From contig JBJXFF010000025.1 of assembly GCA_046153945.1 (NCBI GenBank), positions 1-64,000 of the forward strand: a stretch of 64,000 nucleotides of DNA, given 5' to 3'. The translations under genes were made by a program, and so were the position numbers. Positions 57,344-64,000 of this stretch are shown here, in pieces. How positions within the stretch are numbered: the first letter of the stretch is position 1; each line of letters begins with the position of its first letter. This DNA is from SXOA01 sp046153945. GTDB taxonomy: Bacteria; Planctomycetota; Planctomycetia; Pirellulales; Pirellulaceae. The notes below the pieces were generated by a model. The model had not been told where the DNA came from. It was given only the letters and a program-made list of their open reading frames with translations, and did no database searches.

Positions 57344-58597
57344 CTACTTGGTCTTGGTCTTCGTCGTCCCCGGGCGCGTGGCGGTACCGGGTGCGGGGCC
57401 TTTGACGGGAACCGGACCTTGCGGGATTTCGTTCATGTCTTCGACGACCTTCTTCCAGCCGCTGGGAACCGCTGGCTCAAAAAACTTCTTCTTCCAAACA
57501 AACAACCATTGGGGGTCGAGCAGCGATTTGTCGCCTTTTAGCGTCGTTTCTCGCTTGTCGAAGGCATACTCGGTGTGGGCCCGGTTCGTTTTGGAGTTGT
57601 AGTTGGGGGCGTACACATCGAGCGCCTTGGGGAGAAAGTCCTTCTCGTCAAGAATGATGCTCACCCTTTGGAAGTTGGCCGCATCACGGGGGAATTTTGG
57701 CACAGCTTCCAGCCAGTATTCTCCCTTGCGGTCGGTCGGGGGATCGAGGGGACGAATCCAGTAGCGAGCTTTGATTGTGGCGACCTTGGCTCCGAACAGA
57801 AACGGCAATGGGCCGTCGGCAATCGCCTTCCCCTGCATCTCGTTGGGGAGAATCCGCTGGTAGAGCCGCTTTTCCCTGATGCTGAATTCAAAGATGCTCC
57901 GGCCATCGCAGACCCACTGCTCGCCGATTTGATCCAGCCATTGCACTTTGTCCCCTTCCTTTGCCGGGGCACTGTACTTCAGCAGTTTCTCGACCTTGAA
58001 CATCCCCTTATCGGGCTTGGCATATTGAATGATCCCCTCCCCGAACGTGAACGGGATTTTGGGATCCTTGGGTCCAAACGCCGGGTCATGCTCCCAGCGT
58101 TTGAAGCTGCACTTGAAGGTGACGATCTCGTCGCTCGTTTTTTCCCAAGCCACAAGCACTTCGTCGACCCACTGTTGCACGTTGGGTGCGAGGGGAAACC
58201 AATCGGGCTGCCGAGGTGCGGCTTCCATCTCCAGCGGCAGTGGCTTGGCCGCGGGGCTCTTTAGATCTTGCCGCGGAACGCCTGCTTTGGGCGAGGTCCC
58301 TTTCTCAGGGTTCGGACCGGCTACGGGTTCGCGAAGGGGCTCTTCCGCTGCCGTACGGCGAACAGGTGATTGCCCGCCAGTTTGTGGCGGTCGCGTTTGT
58401 TCGCTCCGGGGGGCAGCAGGGCCGTAAGTGGGTCCCTTGGTGCCGGTGGTCGCTCCTCCCTTCGGCTGAGAATAACGCGCCTGAGTACGCGGCGGCTCGG
58501 TCGTCTCTCCCGACTGAGCGAACACCACGCTCTGCGCAGCGCTTCCCAGGAAAGACACAATTCCAACCAGCGATGCAATCAAATACGTGCGGGTCAT
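57344..58597 (-). CDS. TIGR03009-type planctomycete exported protein
   Basis: 417 residues. A signal peptide (LIASLVGIVSFLGSAAQSVV, then FAQ), a ~100-residue Pro/Thr/Gly-rich low-complexity spacer, then a conserved domain of ~230 residues: LAPNVQQWVDEVLVAWEKTS, FTFGEGIIQYAKPDKGMFKV, EQWVCDGRSIFEF, LPFLFGAKVATIKARYWIR. The tail is Pro/Thr/Lys-rich. The domain matches what I remember of TIGR03009, restricted to Planctomycetes, function unknown (the shape recalls outer-membrane lipoprotein carrier LolA-like proteins). Single-gene unit. Confidence 0.85.
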   Translation of the reverse strand: MTRTYLIASLVGIVSFLGSAAQSVVFAQSGETTEPPRTQARYSQPKGGATTGTKGPTYGPAAPRSEQTRPPQTGGQSPVRRTAAEEPLREPVAGPNPEKGTSPKAGVPRQDLKSPAAKPLPLEMEAAPRQPDWFPLAPNVQQWVDEVLVAWEKTSDEIVTFKCSFKRWEHDPAFGPKDPKIPFTFGEGIIQYAKPDKGMFKVEKLLKYSAPAKEGDKVQWLDQIGEQWVCDGRSIFEFSIREKRLYQRILPNEMQGKAIADGPLPFLFGAKVATIKARYWIRPLDPPTDRKGEYWLEAVPKFPRDAANFQRVSIILDEKDFLPKALDVYAPNYNSKTNRAHTEYAFDKRETTLKGDKSLLDPQWLFVWKKKFFEPAVPSGWKKVVEDMNEIPQGPVPVKGPAPGTATRPGTTKTKTK

Positions 58598-58861
58598 CCT
58601 TGACTCCTGCGCGGGGCCAGCCTTCAGAAATGCCAGCCGTCATGATAATCTGCCGAGCCGAATTCCCCCTAGATCGATTCCTATCTCGGCAGTCCAATTG
58701 CTAATGCCAACAATTCCCCCCTAAATGCCGCCGAAAGGCGATTCTTGGTAAAATGCGTACCCTTACATCTTCGCGCGGAGCCTGAAACATCTTGGCTGCC
58801 GGCTAGTTGCCTCCTAAAATGGACTCTTGTTCCCCCACGGTTGTGTCTGCGGAGCTCTGTC

Positions 58862-60184
58862 ATGTCCAAAACTGTCTCATCCGCTCTGGCCAATCCTGAC
58901 AAGCACGATACCAGCATCAAGCGGGTCGGCATTTTGTTCGCCGGCGGCCCCGCCCCCGCTGCCAACGCGGTCATCTCGACCGCTGCTGTCGCCTTCCTCC
59001 GCAACGGCATCGAAGTCGTAGGCATCAAGCACGGCTACTCCTCCCTCAATGAGTACTCTCCGGAAAAGCCATTGAAGGAGGACGAGGATTTCATCAACAT
59101 CACTCACAAAACCCTCAAGCGGACTCGCAACTCACAGGGGATTTTGATCGGCACCGCCCGAACCAACCCGGGGAAGAACATTTCAAGCCCCGCCCATCTC
59201 CAAGATGCCAAACTTTCCGCCCCGTTGCGTCGGGTTTACGAAGGACTCTGCTCCATCGGTGTCGATGCCCTAATCTCCATCGGTGGTGACGACACTCTCA
59301 AGACGGCGAATAAATTCAAGCTCTATCAAGACCTGCTGCCGGCGGGGTCAAAAAAAATCCCCGTCGTTCATCTCCCCAAAACGATTGACAACGATTACCA
59401 CGGCATCGATTTCACGTTCGGCTTCTTCACCGCCGTGGAAACGCTGGCGGCGGAAATTCGCAACCTGCTGTACGACGCCGAAGCCTCCCGGGCCTACTTC
59501 CTCACCGAAACCATGGGCCGCAGCGCCGGCTGGCTCTCCTATGGCGCGGCGATTGCCGGCGAAGCGAGCCTGGTCATCAGCGTCGAAGACATCATCGGCA
59601 CCTACCGTACCGAGGAGGCGATGTTCAATCCGGTCACCAAAGTTACGGAAAAACGGGATGTGATGGACGTGGACCGAGTCGTCAGTCGCATCGTCAAGAC
59701 AATGCTGGCCCGCGACGAAGAGAAAAAGCCCTTCGGCGTGATTGTGATGGCGGAAGGACTCGCGGAACTACTGCCGTCGCAGTATCTGGAAGGTATCCCG
59801 CGGGACGATCACGGCCACATCTCGATTTCGCACGTCAATCTCGGCCGGATGTTCGCCCGTTTGGTAGCCGACGCTTATAAAAAGGCCACGGGCAAGGAAC
59901 GCAAGGTGACCGGCCTGCAACTCGGCTACGAAGCCCGCTGCGCCAAGCCCCACGCCTTCGACGTGATGCTCGGGGCCCAGCTCGGTGTCGGTGCTTATCG
60001 GGCGCTCGTGGAAGAAGGGCACAACGGCGTGATGGTTTCCGTCACGGGCCAATTACAGCTTCACTACGAGCCCTTTGACAAACTCATCGACCCGCAAACC
60101 CTCGTCACCGTCGTCCGCTACATCGAACACGGCAGCGACTTCCATAAGCTGGCGCGGTTTCTGGAGACGTACGTGAATAAGTAG
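58862..60184 (+). CDS. 6-phosphofructokinase, PPi-type
   Basis: 440 residues from ATG 58862; an open frame further upstream lacks homology. GGPAPAANAVIS at about 29-40 replaces the usual GGxxPGxN. GGDDT (141-145) and PKTIDND (172-178) are the diphosphate-dependent versions of GGDGS and PGTIDND, so PPi rather than ATP is the likely phosphate donor. MGRSAGW (218-224) binds fructose-6-phosphate. Plasmodium/plant-like long form. Such enzymes run glycolysis reversibly. Divergent from the TIGR03009 gene. Confidence 0.9.
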   Translation: MSKTVSSALANPDKHDTSIKRVGILFAGGPAPAANAVISTAAVAFLRNGIEVVGIKHGYSSLNEYSPEKPLKEDEDFINITHKTLKRTRNSQGILIGTARTNPGKNISSPAHLQDAKLSAPLRRVYEGLCSIGVDALISIGGDDTLKTANKFKLYQDLLPAGSKKIPVVHLPKTIDNDYHGIDFTFGFFTAVETLAAEIRNLLYDAEASRAYFLTETMGRSAGWLSYGAAIAGEASLVISVEDIIGTYRTEEAMFNPVTKVTEKRDVMDVDRVVSRIVKTMLARDEEKKPFGVIVMAEGLAELLPSQYLEGIPRDDHGHISISHVNLGRMFARLVADAYKKATGKERKVTGLQLGYEARCAKPHAFDVMLGAQLGVGAYRALVEEGHNGVMVSVTGQLQLHYEPFDKLIDPQTLVTVVRYIEHGSDFHKLARFLETYVNK

Positions 60185-60719
60185 GGCCCGGCCACTACCC
60201 CCGCTGCTCATCCACAAAAGGTTCCTATCGAAGGACCGTCGGATGCCTGAGATAGACTTGCGTTCTATCGATCGCCCCCCTGGTATTCCTATCTCGCTGG
60301 TGACAAGGCTTGGGGGGGATGTGAAAACCTCACCCACGCTTGACTTATACGTCACAGTTGTATAGTATTGACGGTGGGGCGTAGCTGCGGTCTGGTGCGC
60401 GCGGATGGAACAACGTTGTGGTTGGTGTTTGAGAGCCCAAACCCAGGCCGCGACGGTTCCCTGACAACGGAGAAATACCTTATCAAAAGAGAATTCTGTG
60501 ATGAATCAGAATCCATCAGAAAATGACGAATATGAATCAACTTGCGTCGACGTGAATCAACGCAACCTGCTACTTGATAAAAACTTACGGTGATTCACGT
60601 TGCCGCAAGACTTGTGAATGAGGGAACCTGAATCACATGAATCAAATCCGCTATAGTGGGGGTAATTCGGCGCTTATCAACTGGTAATTTGGGATGGGAC
60701 AGAAAACAAAAGGTGAACC
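60185..60719. other. Intergenic with GTGAATCA-type units
   Basis: 535 bases. A CCCCCC/GGGGGG stem lies at about 60276-60318. TTGACT (60340 region) with TATAGT 15 bases further on is a weak promoter candidate. From 60535 to 60650 there are several GTGAATCA/TGATTCAC units in both orientations, similar to those near 52989-53010. No gene seen. Confidence 0.45.
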
Positions 60720-61469
60720 ATGAATCTGAAGGGGAAAGTCGCACTGGTGACCGGGGGAACGATGGGCATCGGGGCGGCCATTGCCATTGATCTGGCCCGC
60801 CGCGGAGCCCAACTCTCCATCTGCGCCCGTGAATTGGGAGATGACGCAAAACAGACGAAGTCGGCTATTGAAGCTGTTGGCGGAAAGGCCCACTTGTTGA
60901 GCTTGGATATGTCCCTGGCGGAGGATTGCGCGCAGGCCGTGGAGCAGACGATGGCACACTTCGGCCGGCTGGACGTGCTGGTGCATAATGCCGGCGGGCC
61001 GAGCTTTGGCCGCATCGACGAGGTGACCCCCGAGCAGTGGCGGCAGACGATGGCCCTGCATGTGGATGCCTGCTTCTACCTTTGCAAAGCGGCGCTACCT
61101 CATTTGCGGAAGGCGGGAGAAGCCGCCATCATCACCGTCGCTTCCACCGCCGGCATCCGAGGCGTGCCGGGAGCGATCGCCTACGCCACGGCCAAGGGGG
61201 CGATACCGCAGTTCACCCGCTCGCTGGCCCGCGACCTGGCCGACGACAACATCCGAGTGAACTGCATTGCCCCCGGCATCATCCGAACCCGTTTCCACAA
61301 GGACATGCCGGCGGAGCGAAAAGAATTCAACCTCAAGCACCGCGTCCCCCTCCACCGCGAAGGAACCGCTGAGCAAGTCGCCGAAGCGGTGGCCCTGCTG
61401 ATCACCAACGACTACATCACCGGCGAGATGATTGTGGTGGACGGCGGGCTGACGATGAAGATTCCGTAG
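60720..61469 (+). CDS. SDR-family NAD(P)-dependent oxidoreductase
   Basis: 249 residues, classical short-chain dehydrogenase. Cofactor motif TGGTMGIG (11-18), NAG at 90-92 (HNAGG), catalytic S142 (ASTAG), Y155 and K159 (YATAK), and the ending GEMIVVDGGLTM typical of the FabG/3-oxoacyl or sugar reductase type. The substrate cannot be read from sequence. Single gene followed by the long palindrome. Confidence 0.92.
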   Translation: MNLKGKVALVTGGTMGIGAAIAIDLARRGAQLSICARELGDDAKQTKSAIEAVGGKAHLLSLDMSLAEDCAQAVEQTMAHFGRLDVLVHNAGGPSFGRIDEVTPEQWRQTMALHVDACFYLCKAALPHLRKAGEAAIITVASTAGIRGVPGAIAYATAKGAIPQFTRSLARDLADDNIRVNCIAPGIIRTRFHKDMPAERKEFNLKHRVPLHREGTAEQVAEAVALLITNDYITGEMIVVDGGLTMKIP

Positions 61470-61530
61470 ATCGGCGCATTGGGCCAACTACTATGGGAAA
61501 CGTAAACAGATCGACAATTGGATTTGGCCA

Positions 61531-61738
61531 CCACCGAGCTTGCCTCGGTGGAGCCCATGATTTTGCACTAGAGTCGAAAGGAAAATAAATTCGTCCCCAC
61601 CGGCCTCGTGCCGGTGGAACGCATGATTCCCACGCTCGAATCATGTGCTCCACCGACGCGAGGTCAGTGGGGGCAAGAGAGAAAATGAGTTACTCTCTAG
61701 TGCAAAATCAGTTCACCGACCGAGGCAAGCTCGGTGGG
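61531..61738. repeat. Nested ~208-bp palindrome upstream of the TIGR03790 gene
   Basis: Outer arms 61531-61573 and 61693-61737 are inverted (CCACCGAG-CTTGC-CTCGGTGG plus TTTTGCACTAGAG). Inner arms 61594-61629 and 61638-61673 are inverted at most positions (CCCCACCGGCCTCGTGCCGG against its partner). Each arm is itself a small hairpin. It occupies most of the 311-base gap between the SDR and TIGR03790 genes. Confidence 0.75.
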
Positions 61739-61780
61739 GTCCGAGGAACAGCAACAATTTCAAGAGACAGACGAAATGCG

Positions 61781-63145
61781 ATGAAACGACTAACCGTAGC
61801 TTTCCTTATGTTGACAGGTTTCACTCCGGCTCTGGCACTGGAGCCCGCCGGTGTCTTCCTGCTGGTCAACAAGAACATGCCCGCGTCGCAGGAAGTGGCC
61901 GAGCACTACTGCGCGAAGCGGGGCGTGCCGAAGGAGAATATCGTCGCGCTCGACTTGCCAAGTGGCGAGGACATCGGCCGTAAGGACTTTGACGAAAAGC
62001 TGGCCGGGCCGCTCCGCGAGGCGCTGAAGGAGAAGAAGGACCAGGCCAAAGTGCTCTTGGCGGTGTACGGAGTGCCTCTGCGGGTTGGCTCGCCGGACCT
62101 GACGGAAGAGGAAAAGGCCGAACTCACCAAGCTCGATGCGGAACTGGCTTTGTCCAAGACCGAAATCGAACGGCTGGAGAAACTGGTGTCGATTGCGGAA
62201 GCAGAGCACAAAGAGAAGAACTCCGACGAAACGAAAGAGGCCCTCGCGGCTCGCAAGCAAGAACTTGACGCAGCCAAGCGAAAGCAACAGCCGCTGCAAG
62301 GCAAACGGGAACAACTCGTTCGCAGCGGTCGTTTCGACAGCCGGGCGGCGGTCGATAGCGAGCTCATGCTCCTCTGGTGGGACAAAATCGAGCTTCGCGG
62401 CTGGGTGAACAACCCGCTCTACTGGCAAATTCCAGAAAATGTCCGCGCGACCGCGTCCAAAACGCTCCTCACCTGCCGGCTGGATGGCCCGACGCCGGAA
62501 ATCGCGAAGCGTCTGGTCGATGATGCTCTCGAAGCGGAGAAAGAAGGTCTGCAAGGAAAGGTCTACATCGATGCCCGCGGCATTGGCTACGACCCTAAGG
62601 GGGACGCGGGCTTCGGCTACGGCGGCTACGACCAATCGATGCGCGATATGGCGGACCTACTGAAGGACGAAGCCAAGCTGGAGGTGATTCTCGACGACAA
62701 AGGGGAACTCTTCGCCGTGGAAGCCTGCCCCGATTGCTCCCTCTACTGCGGCTGGTATTCGCACGCCAATTTCATCGACAGCTGTCGCTTCAAAAAGGGA
62801 GCTGTCGCCTGGCACCTCGCCAGCAGCGAGGCAGTGTCGCTGCGGCAGGAGGGTTCGAAGCTGTGGTGCAAGAACCTGTTGGAAAAAGGGGCCTGCGCGA
62901 CGCTCGGCCCCGTCGCCGAACCCTTCACCATCGGCTTCCCCAAGCCGGCGGAGTTTTTCGGCTCACTCGCCACGGGCAAGTACACGCTCGTCGAATCCTA
63001 TGGCCGCACCGTCATGCTGACGAGTTGGATGGGGACGCTCATCGGCGATCCCCTCTATAACCCCTTCGGCAAAAAACCAGCCCTCGCCGAAGACAAGATC
63101 TTCGCCAGTCCTAAAGGAGGCCAGTTTTTTATGCGTGGGAGGTAG
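61781..63145 (+). CDS. TIGR03790-type exported protein
   Basis: 454 residues from ATG 61781 (signal: MKRLTVAFLMLTGFTPALA); the frame runs upstream into the palindrome but without coding character. PAGVFLLVNKNMPASQEVAE, YCAKRGVPKENIVALDLP, VLLAVYGVPLRVG and NNPLYW match the TIGR03790 family (recalled), found mostly in Planctomycetes and Proteobacteria, function unknown. A ~90-residue Lys/Glu-rich coiled-coil insert (residues ~105-190) interrupts the family pattern. Convergent with the last gene, 8 bases between stops. Confidence 0.86.
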   Translation: MKRLTVAFLMLTGFTPALALEPAGVFLLVNKNMPASQEVAEHYCAKRGVPKENIVALDLPSGEDIGRKDFDEKLAGPLREALKEKKDQAKVLLAVYGVPLRVGSPDLTEEEKAELTKLDAELALSKTEIERLEKLVSIAEAEHKEKNSDETKEALAARKQELDAAKRKQQPLQGKREQLVRSGRFDSRAAVDSELMLLWWDKIELRGWVNNPLYWQIPENVRATASKTLLTCRLDGPTPEIAKRLVDDALEAEKEGLQGKVYIDARGIGYDPKGDAGFGYGGYDQSMRDMADLLKDEAKLEVILDDKGELFAVEACPDCSLYCGWYSHANFIDSCRFKKGAVAWHLASSEAVSLRQEGSKLWCKNLLEKGACATLGPVAEPFTIGFPKPAEFFGSLATGKYTLVESYGRTVMLTSWMGTLIGDPLYNPFGKKPALAEDKIFASPKGGQFFMRGR

Positions 63146-63153
63146 AGGTTGAC

Positions 63154-64000
63154 TTACTTCCCAAAGCAGTACAAATAATCATTCGTCCGCAGCAGCACTT
63201 TGCCATCGACGAAGACAGGAGTCGCGAGGACAAATTCGTTGCCGAGTTCATTCTCAGCGACGAGCTTGGAATCCTTCTCCGGCGTGATGACAAACGTCTT
63301 GCCATCCTCGCGCGTGATGTAGATTTTGCCGCCGGCCAGGATGGGAGACGAGCTGACAGTCGTCGCCCGCTTCTTCTCCGGCTGAGTGGTCCAGAGAGCG
63401 TCGCCGGTTTTCAGGTCCAGGCAAGAGATCTGCCCTTTGTCATTGCAAAGATAGACCTTGCCGTCCTTCGCGATTGGGGTGGGCACATCGGCTCCCAGGC
63501 CCTCTTTGGTCCACAGGACGTGCGAGTCCGTCACGTCCCCTTCGCCGCCGAGTTTAATGGCGGTGACGGTGCCGCCCCGGGCATAAGGGGCGATGACGAT
63601 GCCGTCGCAGACGACCGCGGAGGAGATGGAGCGGAAGAAATTGTTCTTCGCCGGATTCAGGCTTCCTACTCGCCAAAGTTCTTTGCCGCTCGCGGCATCG
63701 TGGCCAGTGACGTAGTCGGCTCCCAGCACGACGATCAGTTCCTTGTCGCCATCCTGCACCACCACCGGCGTGGTATAGCTCTGAGCCGATTCGCTCGGTG
63801 CACCGGTCTTCCGGTCCTGCTTCCAGACAAGCTTGCCGGTGTCTTTCTCGAACGCAGCCAGATACGACGGGCCGCTGTGCATGACGGTGGCAATGACATG
63901 GTTCTTCGTCAGGACGGGGGAAGTTCCGACGTCGTGCCAGAGCGTATCTTCGCCGTACTTCTCCTGTAGGTTGGTCTGCCAGACGATTTTACCCTTGAAA
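63154..64000 (-). CDS. PQQ-like beta-propeller protein, C-terminal part (5' end outside window)
   Basis: The frame is open to the right edge, so the start lies beyond 64000. About 282 residues are visible: blades such as KYGEDTLWHDVGTSPVL, FEKDTGKLVWKQDRKTG, SGKELWRVGS, LKTGDALWTTQPEKK and EDGKTFVI. It ends in a blade that closes the propeller (DYLYCFGK). It resembles the PQQ-like protein at 53153-54406 in layout. Exported in relatives; the signal peptide cannot be seen here. Confidence 0.85.
   Translation of the reverse strand, partial: FKGKIVWQTNLQEKYGEDTLWHDVGTSPVLTKNHVIATVMHSGPSYLAAFEKDTGKLVWKQDRKTGAPSESAQSYTTPVVVQDGDKELIVVLGADYVTGHDAASGKELWRVGSLNPAKNNFFRSISSAVVCDGIVIAPYARGGTVTAIKLGGEGDVTDSHVLWTKEGLGADVPTPIAKDGKVYLCNDKGQISCLDLKTGDALWTTQPEKKRATTVSSSPILAGGKIYITREDGKTFVITPEKDSKLVAENELGNEFVLATPVFVDGKVLLRTNDYLYCFGK

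Noticed and set aside
1..64000. tRNA, rRNA or CRISPR array
   Set aside because: No cloverleaf with a T-loop GTTCRANNC context, no rRNA-like stretch and no regularly spaced repeats were found by eye.

Overview
The window looks like a Planctomycetota chromosome, most probably Gemmataceae or a close relative. The evidence is the gene content: a PVC-type CxxCH haem protein, a TIGR03009-type protein, a TIGR03790-type protein, exported PQQ-like propellers, two modular Ser/Thr kinases, an ASPIC/UnbV protein, a giant exported WD40 protein, and a TEAEWL-type family that I know mainly from Gemmata relatives. Conserved housekeeping genes are ispH, truD, ruvB, pyrE, tilS, rny, def, manA and a PPi-type phosphofructokinase. 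I see no tRNA, rRNA, CRISPR array or intact transposon. All family names are from memory of motifs; no search was run.

Layout. 0-7.2 kb: a haem/HEAT protein entering from the left edge, a zinc-type dehydrogenase, an exported metal-binding protein, ispH, and a tandem pair of transglutaminase-like proteins whose first copy has lost the catalytic Cys and His. 7.2-17 kb (minus strand): a probable operon ruvB - truD - 2358-residue WD40 protein - small zinc protein. 17-31 kb: a kinase with a zinc-finger N-terminus, pyrE, a translationally coupled ASPIC/UnbV + TPR pair, a Fur-family regulator with an inverted repeat upstream, a large exported glycosidase-like protein, a kinase fused to a degenerate receiver domain, and an RluA-type pseudouridine synthase. 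31-45.5 kb: amidohydrolase, response regulator, PDZ-M6 metalloprotease, SWIM-SNF2 helicase, tilS, rny, and a lipoprotein-like protein with 50 cysteines.

45.5-53 kb is the unusual region. Palindromic repeats lead into a minus-strand run of about twenty very small, mostly membrane-protein genes. Successive genes commonly overlap by ATGA. Nine reading frames begin with the same MKYSLR cassette, conserved at DNA level (one copy degenerate), and four begin with MKFxIRDLF. The recurring unit is a MKYSLRSLM membrane peptide followed by a coupled MKFxIRDLF membrane protein. Between units sit unrelated cargo genes (a TEAEWL-family protein, a DUF6714-like protein, a 247-aa unknown, a zinc-ribbon membrane protein), a transposase remnant and a DUF559 cassette between inverted repeats. 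This is the best candidate here for an undescribed system.

53-64 kb returns to ordinary genes: exported PQQ-like propellers, def, manA with a PIG-L deacetylase, a TIGR03009 protein, PPi-type phosphofructokinase, an SDR oxidoreductase, a 200-bp nested palindrome, a TIGR03790 protein, and a second PQQ-like protein that leaves the window on the right.
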